Counted from the first letter of the stretch, positions 36,086 to 45,603 are shown. The stretch is 64,000 bases of DNA from Butyrivibrio sp. (GCF_015056685.1 NZ_SVFW01000016.1:1-64000); one strand, 5' to 3'. Translations and numbers: made by a program. The notes: a model not told the origin generated them from the sequence alone.

Positions 36086-36580
36086 TTATACAGAAACCTT
36101 TATTCTTTTGACGATTATGGCGCCGATGAGTCCTATAATTAGACCGCTGATGATACCTGAAAGCCATAGAACGGGAAGGTACCAGATGATTGCTTTGGTG
36201 TTTAAAAGAAGCATCGCAGCAAGGATCTGGCCGATGTTATGAGTGATGCCGCCTGCCACACTCACTCCTACTGTACTGAATTTGTCAGTCTTTTTAAGGA
36301 GTATCATTACCAGTGTGCTGAGCATTCCTCCTGCAAAAGAAAAAGCGAAGCTCATAAGAGTACCAAATAATAGCGAAACTGCAATGATTCTTACAATATT
36401 GATGAAAATGGCGCTTTTGTTTCCCATTTTGTAAAGCGCAACAATTACAACTATGTTGGTAAGCCCCATCTTAACTCCGGGAATGGCCACGAAGGCAGGA
36501 AGTTGCATCTCTACATAGCTTAGTATCATTGCAAGTGCAGCCATAACTCCATATGTAGCTATCTTTTTTGTTTTGTCCAT
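36086..36580 (-). CDS. Gx transporter family membrane protein
   Basis: 164 residues with about five membrane segments. It belongs to the Gx_transp family, often mislabelled heptaprenyl diphosphate synthase component I; the resemblance is to small S-component-like membrane proteins. Motifs such as SYVEMQLPAFVAIPGVKMGLTN and VAGGITHNIGQILAA are characteristic. It follows the NusG-II protein by 31 bp, a pairing found across Firmicutes, where both often sit near FMN-binding or Rnf-like genes. Function not established. Confidence 0.82.
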   Translation of the reverse strand: MDKTKKIATYGVMAALAMILSYVEMQLPAFVAIPGVKMGLTNIVVIVALYKMGNKSAIFINIVRIIAVSLLFGTLMSFAFSFAGGMLSTLVMILLKKTDKFSTVGVSVAGGITHNIGQILAAMLLLNTKAIIWYLPVLWLSGIISGLIIGLIGAIIVKRIKVSV

Positions 36581-36611
36581 CCTTATCCCCTAACAACACT
36601 TAATCTCTGAT

Positions 36612-37001
36612 TTAACCAACTATTGCATCGAACTCTTTTGGATCACTTTCATTATCATCCCTTATTTCCACAACAACTCTATTTGGAAGGCATATGATTG
36701 ACTGACCCTGACTACTTATTTTCCCCATGTGAACACATAAAAGATCCGGACAAGAAGCTTCAGTAAGATAAGCCTCTCCGTCTTTAATAACAAGGTAGTT
36801 AGTCCCACCTTCATACCCTTCTATCTTAAACTCAATATCTTCATCCAAAGGAAATGTATATTTTACTACTCCATCAACTGAAACCACCACAGTTTTTCCT
36901 GTCTTTTGCGTAAATCTGACAGCCACGGCTATGGCCATGGTAATTACAAGTAATCCAATAATAAGTATTATGTCATAGCGAATCTTGCTTTTATTATTCA
37001 T
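36612..37001 (-). CDS. NusG domain II-containing extracellular protein
   Basis: 129 residues: an N-terminal membrane anchor (about 11-29) and a small beta domain with ASCPDLLCVHMGKI and ICLPNRVVVEI, typical of the NusG-II family. The two cysteines could form a disulfide. It is not a transcription factor despite the name. A good promoter is directly upstream, and the gene leads an operon with the Gx transporter. Confidence 0.85.
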   Translation of the reverse strand: MNNKSKIRYDIILIIGLLVITMAIAVAVRFTQKTGKTVVVSVDGVVKYTFPLDEDIEFKIEGYEGGTNYLVIKDGEAYLTEASCPDLLCVHMGKISSQGQSIICLPNRVVVEIRDDNESDPKEFDAIVG

Positions 37002-37019
37002 TACAACTCCCTTAGAGTT

Positions 37020-37048
37020 ATTATATGCATGCCATCAAGCAGCAACAA
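37020..37048 (-). promoter_or_regulatory. Sigma-A promoter of the NusG-II/Gx operon
   Basis: TTGTTG (37043-37048) and TATAAT (37020-37025) on the minus strand with a 17-bp spacer, about 20 bp upstream of the start codon. Confidence 0.75.
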
Positions 37049-37099
37049 TAACCATGTTTTTCTCACTCTTAAACATTAGCAATTTCTTTTCCCTATGTC

Positions 37100-37146
37100 A
37101 AAAAAAGCTGCCCCCTGCCATACGCAAGTATGACAAGGGGCAGCTT
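37100..37146 (-). terminator. Rho-independent terminator after cheR
   Basis: A long stem (37105-37146) that opens with AAGCTGCCCC and its complement, followed on the minus strand by a run of seven T residues. It lies 28 bp past the cheR stop. Confidence 0.9.
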
Positions 37147-37174
37147 ATACATTTATGTATGCAATATCGAATCT

Positions 37175-37960
37175 TTATGCTTTAGGTTTTTCGTAATAGA
37201 ATGAGTTCTTACGGATAAAGCCGATATCCTTATAGTTTACGATCTGCTCTGTACTTCCGATAAAGAGGATTCCTCCCGGTGTAAGGTTAGCATAATATTT
37301 TCTGAAAATGTCATCCTTTGCTTCTTCTGTGAAGTAGATCAGAACATTTCTACATACAATGAGGTTACAATCCTTTGGATATGGATCTCTTAAAAGATCT
37401 GCCTGCTTAAATGTAACTCTTGATGTGATCTCACTTGAAACCTTCATTCTTCCGTCAGGAGTCTCTGTAAAGTATTTCTTCTTAAACTCCTCAGGTACAT
37501 TTGCAATTTCCTTTTTATCGTAAATAGCAGCCTTAGCCTTTGCAAGAACTACAGCATCAAGGTCAGTTGCATAGACATTGATCTGATTAAGAGGCACATG
37601 CTTGGAAAGAAGCATAACGATCGTATATGGCTCATCACCTGTAGAACAAGCAGCACTCCAGATCTTTAAGTTCTTACCAAATTTACCCATAAGTTCAGGA
37701 ACCATTTCTTTGTCCATCAGGTTCCACTGATCCATATTTCTGAAAAACTCAGAAACATTGATTGTAAGGTAAGTAACGAAAGAATCAAGCGCTTCTCTGT
37801 CCTTCTTTATAAGTGCCAGGAAACCATCATAGCCCTTAACCTCATACTTTCCGATAAGAGTATCAATTCTTCTCTTCATCTGCTTTTCTTTATATGCGTT
37901 AAGGTCGATCTTGGTCAAATCATAGACACCCTTTTTAAACCACTCGTAATCGTATTCCAT
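37175..37960 (-). CDS. cheR: CheR-type protein-glutamate O-methyltransferase
   Basis: 261 residues from the start at 37960. CheR methylates glutamates of chemoreceptors using S-adenosylmethionine. The N-terminal helical domain has INVSEFFRN, and the methyltransferase fold carries WSAACSTGDEPYTIVMLL and YATDLD, with NLIVCRNVLIYF near residues 200-215. AGGAGG lies upstream. No other chemotaxis genes are in the window, and both sides are bounded by terminators, so it is a stand-alone gene. It may serve a distant chemotaxis cluster. Confidence 0.9.
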   Translation of the reverse strand: MEYDYEWFKKGVYDLTKIDLNAYKEKQMKRRIDTLIGKYEVKGYDGFLALIKKDREALDSFVTYLTINVSEFFRNMDQWNLMDKEMVPELMGKFGKNLKIWSAACSTGDEPYTIVMLLSKHVPLNQINVYATDLDAVVLAKAKAAIYDKKEIANVPEEFKKKYFTETPDGRMKVSSEITSRVTFKQADLLRDPYPKDCNLIVCRNVLIYFTEEAKDDIFRKYYANLTPGGILFIGSTEQIVNYKDIGFIRKNSFYYEKPKA

Positions 37961-38071
37961 AGGTAGATATCCTCCTAACATTTAGTAGACAAATATTTGT
38001 TATAACGTCTCTTATTAAATTCTATATTAGATACAATTTTATGTAAAATTAAATTATTCTAAAGAGACAGT

Positions 38072-38107
38072 AAAAAAAGAGACTGTGGTATAAACCACAG
38101 TCTCTTT
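38072..38107 (-). terminator. Rho-independent terminator after the S1-domain gene
   Basis: Perfect 14-bp stem (38076-38089 with 38094-38107) with T residues following on the minus strand. It lies 15 bp past the stop codon and closes the cmk-ispH-S1 transcript. Confidence 0.92.
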
Positions 38108-38122
38108 AAAAATTTTATCTGA

Positions 38123-39262
38123 TTAGTTCTCTTCGTTCTGCTCAGCGATTACTTTGTCGATATCAACTGAAACAACGTCTCCGTCTTCAGCTACTTCTTC
38201 GCTAGGCTCTGGAGCGAACATAGCCTTGATTGAAAGGCTTATCTTCTTTTCTTCCTCATTGAAGTCTACGATCTTAGCTTCAACTTCCTGACCTACTTTA
38301 AGTACATCAGCTGGCTTCTCAACATGCTCTTTAGCAATCTGAGAAACATGAAGAAGTGCATCAATACCAGGCTCAAGCTCTACGAAAGCACCGAAGTCTG
38401 TCATTCTTGCAACTTTACCCTTTACAATGTTGCCTACAGCATATTTCTCTGTAGCATCCTTCCAAGGATTCTCGTTATCGAACTTTCTTGAAAGAGCAAT
38501 CTTGCTGCCATCAATTGACTTTACAAGAACTTTAACTGTGTCGCCAACCTTGAATACTTTCTTAGGGCTCTCAACACGTCCCCAGCTCATTTCTGAAATA
38601 TGAAGAAGTCCGTCTGCTCCACCAAGATCGATGAAAGCACCGAAATCTGTAACGTTCTTAACGATACCGTCAACAACATCGCCAGCTTTGATAGAATCAA
38701 AGAGCTTCTTAGCTGCTTCAGCCTTCTCAGCTGTTACAAGCATTCTTCTGTTTCCGATATATCTTCTTCTCTTAGGATTGTACTCAGTTACAACGAACTG
38801 AATTTCCTGATCCTGATATTTTGAAAGATCTTTCTCATAGCTATCAGAAACAAGGCTTGCAGGGATGAAGATTCTAACTTCATCAACTACTACTGTAAGT
38901 CCGCCCTCAAGTACCTGAACAACCTTAGCTGTAAGTACTTCTTTGTTATTGTAGGCTTCCTCAATTCTCTTGTTGCCTCTGTCGATGGCAAGTCTCTTGT
39001 ATGAAAGAATAACCTGTCCGTCTGCGTCGTTGGTCTTAAGGACCTTAACGTCCATTGTGTCACCAACTTTAACGGCGGTTGTAAGGTCAATACTGTTGTC
39101 GTTGCTGTATTCGCTCTTTGTTAAGATACCGTCGGACTTGTAACCAATGTTAAGGATTATCTCGTCAGGCTTAACGTCAATAACAGTTCCCTCAACAACC
39201 TCCCCTGTGTGAATTGTTTTGAACGATTCGTTAAGCATCTGTTCAAAAGTTTGTTCTGACAT
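38123..39262 (-). CDS. S1 RNA-binding domain protein (RpsA-like)
   Basis: 379 residues with four S1 domains at about 16-85, 103-168, 186-253 and 271-340, and an acidic C-terminal tail. The third and fourth domains show the classic VTDFGAFIDLGGADGLLHIS pattern. The protein resembles ribosomal S1 but is shorter than the six-domain form; in Firmicutes such proteins bind mRNA near the ribosome. Its ATG lies 20 bp inside the end of ispH, with GAGGAGG 9 nt upstream. In many Clostridia the two are fused; here they overlap but are separate. Confidence 0.92.
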   Translation of the reverse strand: MSEQTFEQMLNESFKTIHTGEVVEGTVIDVKPDEIILNIGYKSDGILTKSEYSNDNSIDLTTAVKVGDTMDVKVLKTNDADGQVILSYKRLAIDRGNKRIEEAYNNKEVLTAKVVQVLEGGLTVVVDEVRIFIPASLVSDSYEKDLSKYQDQEIQFVVTEYNPKRRRYIGNRRMLVTAEKAEAAKKLFDSIKAGDVVDGIVKNVTDFGAFIDLGGADGLLHISEMSWGRVESPKKVFKVGDTVKVLVKSIDGSKIALSRKFDNENPWKDATEKYAVGNIVKGKVARMTDFGAFVELEPGIDALLHVSQIAKEHVEKPADVLKVGQEVEAKIVDFNEEEKKISLSIKAMFAPEPSEEVAEDGDVVSVDIDKVIAEQNEEN

Positions 39263-40097
39263 AATTCTGAACCTCCTCGATAATGTTCTTTGGGGTTGAT
39301 GCCCCGGCGGTAATCCCTACAAGCTTGATGTCATTATTTTTATTAAAATGCAAGTCTTCCAGGGTTTGAATAAAATATGTCTGCTCACATTTCTGACTGC
39401 ATATATCATACAGTTTCCTGGAATTGGAACTGTGGGCGCCACCAATGACTATCATGGCATCCGCTTTGGTTGCAATTTCCTCAGCTTCTGACTGACGTTC
39501 GTCGGTTGCATTGCATATAGTATTCACAATATTAATATTGTAACCGTTATTTTCAAAGATTTCAACGGTTTCTTGAAATTTATTCCTGTTAAATGTAGTC
39601 TGGGACACTAATGTGTATTCCAGTTCCCTGTTTTCGTTGAAATTTTCTGCCTCTTTTGGTGAGTCGATCACAAATACAGGACCTCTTGCATAACTTACGA
39701 TTCCTTCGACTTCAGGGTGATTGGCACTGCCTACTACTATGATACTTTTTCCGGCTTTACTCTCCTCATCCACGATCTTATGGATTCTTTTTACAAAAGG
39801 ACAGGTTGCATCAATGATATTCAGTCCGGTTTCCTCAATTTTCTGATGAACTTCCTTGGTAACACCATGGGATCTTATTACTATAGTTCCCTCTGAAATG
39901 CCATCAAGTTCCTCTACTGAGTTTATTACTTTTACGCCCTTTTTCTCAAGATCACTGACAACTATCTCATTGTGGATAATGGGTCCATACGTATAAATAT
40001 TCACATCAGATGAGTTTTTTATCTGATCGTATACTGTTTCAACAGCTTTTGTAACTCCAAAACAAAAGCCGGCATGCTCAGCAACTATTACTTCCAT
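39243..40097 (-). CDS. ispH: 4-hydroxy-3-methylbut-2-enyl diphosphate reductase
   Basis: 284 residues. IspH performs the last step of the MEP isoprenoid pathway with a [4Fe-4S] cluster, held here by Cys12, Cys99 and Cys195. HGV (77-79), NHPEVEG and NATDERQ motifs match the family. It lies between cmk and the S1 gene, a fixed cluster in Lachnospiraceae. Confidence 0.95.
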   Translation of the reverse strand: MEVIVAEHAGFCFGVTKAVETVYDQIKNSSDVNIYTYGPIIHNEIVVSDLEKKGVKVINSVEELDGISEGTIVIRSHGVTKEVHQKIEETGLNIIDATCPFVKRIHKIVDEESKAGKSIIVVGSANHPEVEGIVSYARGPVFVIDSPKEAENFNENRELEYTLVSQTTFNRNKFQETVEIFENNGYNINIVNTICNATDERQSEAEEIATKADAMIVIGGAHSSNSRKLYDICSQKCEQTYFIQTLEDLHFNKNNDIKLVGITAGASTPKNIIEEVQNYVRTNF

Positions 40098-40132
40098 CTA
40101 CTTACTGCCTTCCTATGTTCATTACGCAAAAA

Positions 40133-40798
40133 TCAGAGACTATTTTTATAAAGGTCAACAATTGTCTTTGCAACTTCATCAATTGTCATGTCTGAAGAAT
40201 CCACAAGTGTCGCATCATCAGCCTGTTTAAGCGGTGATATCTCCCTGTGCATGTCTCTGTAATCTCTCTCAATAATATCTTTTTCAATCACATCGATGTC
40301 GCAAGTTTCTCCCTTTGCAGTGAGTTCTTTAAATCTGCGCTCAGCTCTTACTTTAGAGCTTGCTGTAAGATACACCTTAACATCAGCATTTGGAAGCACT
40401 ACTGTTCCAATATCACGGCCATCCATTACAACATCAGCTTCATTTGCAAGTTTCTGCTGAAGCTCCACAAGTTTTCTTCTGACATCACCGTTTACAGAGC
40501 TTGCAGAAGCCATATTTCCAACTTCCTCTGTTCTGATAAGGCCATTAACATTTTCGCCATTTAACAAAACAACCTGCTCGCCGTTCTCGTGCCTTATGGT
40601 AATATCAGCACTGTCACAGGTAGCACTTATCTTCTCAGGCTCATCTGCTCTGATACCGTTTTTTATCATATATAAAGCCATGGCTCTGTACATAGCTCCT
40701 GTATCAACATAGATAAAACCAAGCTCTGCAGCCACTTTTTTGGCTATTGTGCTTTTTCCTGCTCCTGCAGGTCCGTCTATTGCAATCTGCTTACTCAT
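40133..40798 (-). CDS. cmk: Cytidylate kinase
   Basis: 221 residues. Cmk phosphorylates CMP and dCMP. P-loop GPAGAGKST near the N-terminus, DTGAMYRA, and DGRDIGTVV in the core are signatures. AAGGAG is present about 9-10 nt before the ATG. The 35-bp gap to ispH suggests one transcript. Confidence 0.95.
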   Translation of the reverse strand: MSKQIAIDGPAGAGKSTIAKKVAAELGFIYVDTGAMYRAMALYMIKNGIRADEPEKISATCDSADITIRHENGEQVVLLNGENVNGLIRTEEVGNMASASSVNGDVRRKLVELQQKLANEADVVMDGRDIGTVVLPNADVKVYLTASSKVRAERRFKELTAKGETCDIDVIEKDIIERDYRDMHREISPLKQADDATLVDSSDMTIDEVAKTIVDLYKNSL

Positions 40799-40826
40799 AA
40801 ATCTAAAAACTCCTTATAAAAATATC

Positions 40827-42083
40827 TTACATTGCTGCGCTTTCGCCCGCAAGATGTCCCGTAGACCAGGCAACCTGAAGATTGTAGCCTCCGGTCTCGG
40901 TATCTACATCTATAACTTCTCCTGCAAAGTAAAGGCCTGATACAATCTTGGATTCCATAGTGGAAGGATTTATCTCTTTTACATTGACTCCGCCCTTTGT
41001 AATGATAGCTTCATTAAAGCCTCTTGTTCCTGTTATAGTCATAGGAACGCTCTTTATCAGCCTTACAAAGGTGAGCCTTTCCTCCTTGGTGATCTCATTA
41101 ACCTTCTTTTCAGAATCAATTCCTGACAACTTTATCATAACAGGAATCATTTTTGAAGGGAAAAGACCTCCCAAAATATTTTTAAAGCTCTTATTAAGGC
41201 CTTCCTCAAAATCCCTCAAAACTCTTTTATCAAGCTGTTCTTCATTAAGAGCGGGCTTTAAGTCAAGGAAGAGCTCATACTGTTTTTCTTTATCATAATA
41301 GCAGCTTGCTGTAAGAACAAGTGGACCACTGATCCCAAAGTGGGTAAAGAGCATCTCGCCAAAGCCGTCATAGACAGGCTTTCTCCTTTTGGCAGACCTG
41401 CTGCCAAAAGTGAACATCTTAAGTCCGACATTTTTAAGTGACAGTCCCTGAAGGTCCTTGCACCAGCCTTCCTTTATCTCAAAAGGTACAAGTGAAGGAG
41501 CAGGCGTAACGATGCTGTGTCCCAAGTCTTTTGCAAATCTATAACCATCGCCTGTAGAACCCGTTGAAGGATAAGACATTCCACCGGTGCACACGATCAC
41601 AGAGTCAAACTCTTCTCTTGTGATCGGGTCATCACCTGATGAATAAGTCACGGCGCTCACTCTTCCACCTGATGCCTCGACAGATAAAACAGTTGTATCA
41701 AATAACACCTGTACTCCTGCCTTTTTAACAGCATCAAACAAGGTCCTTATGATATCTGAAGAGTGGTCAGATACAGGGAAAACCCTCTCTCCTCTCTCTA
41801 TTTTCAGATGACAGTTGTTATTCTCAAAAAAGTCCATAACTGCACTATTATCAAAACCATAAACAGCGCTGTATAAAAATCTCGCATTTCTGCGTACAAA
41901 GCCAAAATAGTCCTCTACAGCACAGGCATTTGTCACATTACATCTGCCTTTTCCTGTTATGTAGATCTTTTTTCCGGGCTTTTCATTTTTTTCAAAAATA
42001 GTGACGCTGCTGCCGCCAGAAGCTGCAGAAAGCGCCGCCATCATACCGGCTGCTCCGCAGCCAATTATTGCAATTTTCTTCAT
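40827..42083 (-). CDS. NAD(P)/FAD-dependent oxidoreductase, HI0933/YhiN family
   Basis: 418 residues. N-terminal FAD-binding Rossmann motif GCGAAGMMAAL, then YITGKGRCNVTNA and CTGGMSYPSTGSTGDGY, and a C-terminal GGYNLQVAWSTGHLAGE, all hallmarks of this flavoprotein family. The substrate is unknown. It starts the cluster that continues with cmk, ispH and S1, and its ATG overlaps the rpiR stop by 1 bp (TAATG), so it is also coupled to the regulator upstream. Confidence 0.9.
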   Translation of the reverse strand: MKKIAIIGCGAAGMMAALSAASGGSSVTIFEKNEKPGKKIYITGKGRCNVTNACAVEDYFGFVRRNARFLYSAVYGFDNSAVMDFFENNNCHLKIERGERVFPVSDHSSDIIRTLFDAVKKAGVQVLFDTTVLSVEASGGRVSAVTYSSGDDPITREEFDSVIVCTGGMSYPSTGSTGDGYRFAKDLGHSIVTPAPSLVPFEIKEGWCKDLQGLSLKNVGLKMFTFGSRSAKRRKPVYDGFGEMLFTHFGISGPLVLTASCYYDKEKQYELFLDLKPALNEEQLDKRVLRDFEEGLNKSFKNILGGLFPSKMIPVMIKLSGIDSEKKVNEITKEERLTFVRLIKSVPMTITGTRGFNEAIITKGGVNVKEINPSTMESKIVSGLYFAGEVIDVDTETGGYNLQVAWSTGHLAGESAAM

Positions 42084-43033
42084 TAAAAATCCTCTTGCTC
42101 TGACTCTTTAGGCCTGTTCTGAAGCGGAAGTCCTATCATTGGCGCATCAGAAGCAAAGTCTATTTCATCGTTTAAATATACCTGATAATTGTTCCAGGCC
42201 TCTTCTAACATTTTAAGATCCGCCTTTACATCAGCAGGTCTTCTCATGCAAAGAGCGACAACCAAAGCGTTTATAACACTAAGGGGTGCCACAAGTGAGT
42301 CAACAATTGATGCCATCTCACTTTTTGCCAAAAGATTGCAGGAAGAATACAGATTCATCGGTGAATGAACAGAATCTGTGATAGTTATAACCTTGGCATT
42401 TCTGTCATTGGCAAACTCCATGCACTTTAAGGTTCTCATGGAATACCTTGGAAAACTTATGCCTATTATACAATCCCTATCGTTGATCCTTATCATCTGT
42501 TCGAACATCTCAGAAACACTTGTAGTCTTTATAAGAACGTTGTTGCCTCTGATCATATTCAGATAAAAATGTAAAAAATCCGCCAAAGGCTCACAGCTTC
42601 TAAGTCCCACGATATAAACCGTCTTAGCCTTTAAAATAATATCAACCGCTGTCTTAAATGCCGCAACATCAATATTATTTATAGTCTGCTCAATGTTGGA
42701 CATATCAGATCTAAGGATAGTCTGCAGGATTTCTCCGTCACTGCTTTTTCCAAACTTACGTCCAACCTTCTCAACTGAACCAAATTTGTCGCTAACCCAG
42801 ACAGAAAGTGCCTTCTGAAACTGAGGGTATCCATCATACCCAAGGCTCATGGCAAATCTTACCACTGTAGATTCGCTCATGCCAACAATCTTGCCAACCT
42901 CTGCTGCCGTCATAAAAACTGCCTGTTCATAGTGATCGCAGATGTAGAGCGCAATTGATTTCTTACCTTTACTCATCTTGGGATAGCATTCATTTATTCG
43001 GGTGATAACATCAACATCATTTTCGAACTTCAT
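42083..43033 (-). CDS. RpiR/MurR-family transcriptional regulator
   Basis: 316 residues. N-terminal helix-turn-helix of the RpiR type (about 1-80; VGKIVGMSESTVVRFAMSLGYDGYPQF) and a SIS sugar-phosphate-binding domain (about 125-260). Such regulators sense phosphorylated sugars. No sugar genes adjoin, so its target is unclear. Its start overlaps the stop of the TetR gene by 4 bp (ATGA). Confidence 0.88.
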   Translation of the reverse strand: MKFENDVDVITRINECYPKMSKGKKSIALYICDHYEQAVFMTAAEVGKIVGMSESTVVRFAMSLGYDGYPQFQKALSVWVSDKFGSVEKVGRKFGKSSDGEILQTILRSDMSNIEQTINNIDVAAFKTAVDIILKAKTVYIVGLRSCEPLADFLHFYLNMIRGNNVLIKTTSVSEMFEQMIRINDRDCIIGISFPRYSMRTLKCMEFANDRNAKVITITDSVHSPMNLYSSCNLLAKSEMASIVDSLVAPLSVINALVVALCMRRPADVKADLKMLEEAWNNYQVYLNDEIDFASDAPMIGLPLQNRPKESEQEDF

Positions 43034-43581
43034 AGACTAAATGCCTTATAAGCTGACTCAAGCATCTCTACTGAAGCAGCTTCATCAAGATCAAAATCAC
43101 CTGTTACAGCCATGCATCCCGCGCCGTGGATAAATACCCACATCTGCATAAACAGCTGCTGTGCATTTTTTACCCCCATGCTCTGAGCCTTGCTGATCTC
43201 CTTTACAACATTCTCAGCTGATCCATTTACAAGATCATACATACTCTTTGTATCCTTGTCTTTTTCAGAGAGAAAAAGAAGTCTGAAAAGATGTGGATAT
43301 TTCTGTGCAAAACCAATGTAAGCAAGTCCGAGATCAACGAATGGTGTCTCATGGGTCTTTGCACTGTCATTGTAGTAATCTTCATAATATGCTGCCGCTT
43401 TATTATAAACATCTATCTTTAGTGCATCCATATTCTCGTAGATACGGAAAATAGGCTGTGTAGAGCATCCTGCCTGCGCAGCAAGTTTTCTCGATGTGAT
43501 CTGCTCAAAGCCCTCTTTCCTTGTGATCTTAAATGCCGCATTTACGATTTCTTTTTGCGTTATGGTTGCTTTTCTGGACAT
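43030..43581 (-). CDS. TetR-family transcriptional regulator
   Basis: 183 residues from the start at 43581, which has GGAGGG 5 nt upstream; a start 84 bp earlier would add an atypical hydrophobic N-terminus. The helix-turn-helix is KITRKEGFEQITSRKLAAQAGCSTQPIFRIYENMDAL, and the rest is the helical ligand domain. A 10-bp inverted repeat in its promoter may be its own operator. It heads an operon with rpiR and the FAD oxidoreductase. Confidence 0.88.
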   Translation of the reverse strand: MSRKATITQKEIVNAAFKITRKEGFEQITSRKLAAQAGCSTQPIFRIYENMDALKIDVYNKAAAYYEDYYNDSAKTHETPFVDLGLAYIGFAQKYPHLFRLLFLSEKDKDTKSMYDLVNGSAENVVKEISKAQSMGVKNAQQLFMQMWVFIHGAGCMAVTGDFDLDEAASVEMLESAYKAFSL

Positions 43582-43598
43582 GGTATCCCTCCCCAACA

Positions 43599-43643
43599 GT
43601 AAAATAATTATGTTATTTAAAAGAGCATGCGTTATTATTTTAC
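43599..43643. promoter_or_regulatory. Candidate TetR-type operator
   Basis: GTAAAATAAT (43599-43608) and ATTATTTTAC (43634-43643) are perfect inverted 10-bp arms 25 bp apart, directly upstream of the TetR gene. Confidence 0.4.
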
Positions 43644-43649
43644 AAAATG

Positions 43650-43677
43650 AAAAAGGCTGTGTCAATCACAGCCTTTT
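43650..43677 (-). terminator. Rho-independent terminator after mgtC
   Basis: 11-bp stem (43651-43661 with 43667-43677), 5-nt loop, then a five-T run on the minus strand. It lies about 37 bp past the mgtC stop. Confidence 0.8.
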
Positions 43678-43713
43678 CCTGATCTTTCGCTATTTTACCA
43701 GCAATTCTGATGA

Positions 43714-44412
43714 TCAGATTTCTTCCACGTAACTTACAAAATCAAGCTCATTCAGAGCATTTATAACTTCCCGATGGGATCTCTTTTTATCTAAATCGAT
43801 ATCTACGATAAGTGCAGCATCAGATGAAAGAAGAGTCTTTTCTTTGCTCTTTGTCATACTGCTGATTTCAAAGCCCTGATCTGATATCCATTTCGACAGC
43901 TTTTTTACACCTGCGTTCTTATTGACCTCAATGTAAAGACTTAAGTACTTGCTGTATTCTTCAACCACTTTGCTAAGCTGCATAAGGATAACGTTAGCTA
44001 TCATTATCAGTATGAAGCAGACAGTGCCAACTACCAGGTATCCGCCACCAATGGCCATTCCCATGCAGGCTGTGACCCAGAGGGTTGCCGCAGTTGTAAG
44101 TCCCTTGATCTGCTTACGACCTGTAACAAGGATAGTTCCTGCTCCCAAAAAGCCGATGCCGCTTACAACGCCTGCCGGGATTCTGCTGGTATCAGCTGAA
44201 AGCCCGGGTATCATGGCAAGGTAGATGTTAAGCGCCGTGGTAACTGCACTTCCAAGGCTCACAAGCGCAAAAGTCTTAATGCCTGCGCTATGTCTTTTGA
44301 CTACTCTCTCCCAACCCACAAGACATCCAAAGAGCGTTGCCATAATAAGCCTTATTGCTACAGCAATATCACTGGTTCCTTCTAAAAACTCAAGTATAGT
44401 CATTCCGTTCAT
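43714..44412 (-). CDS. MgtC/SapB-family membrane protein
   Basis: 232 residues from the start at 44412, chosen because GGAG lies 8 nt upstream. About five membrane segments carry the MgtC motifs LVGWERVVKRHSAGIKT, SGIGFLGAGTIL and GLTTAATLWVTACMG. A C-terminal cytoplasmic ACT-like domain follows (about 150-232). In pathogens MgtC affects Mg2+ starvation survival and ATP synthase; in commensals the role is unknown. It is transcribed alone. Confidence 0.9.
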   Translation of the reverse strand: MNGMTILEFLEGTSDIAVAIRLIMATLFGCLVGWERVVKRHSAGIKTFALVSLGSAVTTALNIYLAMIPGLSADTSRIPAGVVSGIGFLGAGTILVTGRKQIKGLTTAATLWVTACMGMAIGGGYLVVGTVCFILIMIANVILMQLSKVVEEYSKYLSLYIEVNKNAGVKKLSKWISDQGFEISSMTKSKEKTLLSSDAALIVDIDLDKKRSHREVINALNELDFVSYVEEI

Positions 44413-44541
44413 AAAACTCACTCCATTCCCCATAAAATAATATCCAAAAGATATTGTGATAATTATTATAATACATTCGGGGATTGACAGAATCTATTTC
44501 ATTCCTTGCTGTATTTATAATAATAACTCTCACTTTTTGTT

Positions 44542-45603
44542 TTACAGTGCGTAAAGTGTGTTTTCCTGGAAATTAAGAAAAGCCTCATCGCCAACATTAT
44601 AGATCTTGCGGTTCTTTGGGTTGTACTCCTGGATCTTAACAAGAGCATCCGCAACCTGGATGTGATAATCCTGGTATGCGCCCATAAAGCAGGAATACAT
44701 AACTTTTCCTTTAATAGCACCTGTATCGCCAAGATATGCTCCTTCAGGTCTAAGTACAACACTGCAGGATGCTCCGATCTCCATATTTCCTGTTGCGCAC
44801 TTGACTTCTGCTCCATCAATAACAACTGTATCCTGCGCTTTCACGGTAGCATTCATGAAATTAGCTTCGCCGATGAAATCAGCTACAAACTTGTTATTTG
44901 GGTAGTAGTAAGCCTCCTGAGGAGTTGATATCTGCTCAACAAGGCCTTTGTTCATAATGATTACTTTATCAGAAATAGCCATGGCCTCACTCTGGTCATG
45001 AGTTACGTAGATAGCGGTAATTCCTGCTTCCTGCTGGATCCTGCGGATTTCAGTACGCATGGATACACGAAGCTTGGCGTCAAGGTTTGATAAGGGCTCA
45101 TCAAACAAAAGAACTCCCGGTTCAATAACAAGCGCTCTTGCAAGGGCAACTCTCTGCTGCTGTCCACCTGAAAGCTGATTTGTCATTCGGTTTTCCATAC
45201 CTTCAAGTCCAACAAGCGCCAATATATCGGTAACTTTTTTCTTTATAACATCTTTGTCCATCTTGCGAAGCTTAAGTCCATAAGCTACGTTGTCAAAAAT
45301 GTTGTAGTGAGGAAGAAGCGCATAGCTTTGGAAAACCATTGCAGTATCTCTCTTATTGGGTGTTAAGGCATTGATAGCCTCATTTCCAAGATAAATCTCT
45401 CCCTCATCCGGGCTCTCAAATCCTGCGATCATTCGAAGGGTTGTAGTTTTTCCACAGCCTGAAGGTCCAAGCAGTGTCACAAAGCTTCCAGGTTCTATCT
45501 CTATATTTGCATCCTTTACTGCATAAAAATCTTTTCCTGTCTTTGGATCTTTATAAATTTTTGAAATATGTTCAAGGCGTACGCCTTTTTTCTCTTTTGC
45601 CAT
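44542..45603 (-). CDS. ABC transporter ATP-binding protein, FbpC/PotA type
   Basis: 353 residues. Walker A GPSGCGKTT, signature LSGGQQQR and Walker B VLLFDEP are present, with a C-terminal TOBE domain (about 280-350). It energises the fused permease encoded 60 bp upstream. The start at 45603 has AGAGG upstream; another ATG lies 15 bp earlier. Third gene of the importer operon. Confidence 0.93.
   Translation of the reverse strand: MAKEKKGVRLEHISKIYKDPKTGKDFYAVKDANIEIEPGSFVTLLGPSGCGKTTTLRMIAGFESPDEGEIYLGNEAINALTPNKRDTAMVFQSYALLPHYNIFDNVAYGLKLRKMDKDVIKKKVTDILALVGLEGMENRMTNQLSGGQQQRVALARALVIEPGVLLFDEPLSNLDAKLRVSMRTEIRRIQQEAGITAIYVTHDQSEAMAISDKVIIMNKGLVEQISTPQEAYYYPNNKFVADFIGEANFMNATVKAQDTVVIDGAEVKCATGNMEIGASCSVVLRPEGAYLGDTGAIKGKVMYSCFMGAYQDYHIQVADALVKIQEYNPKNRKIYNVGDEAFLNFQENTLYAL

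Noticed and set aside
36086..36580. Heptaprenyl diphosphate synthase component I
   Set aside because: The protein is a small membrane protein of the Gx family with no prenyl synthase motifs.
44434..44541. Plus-strand promoter TTGACA near 44484
   Set aside because: No -10 box at a proper distance and no plus-strand gene follows.
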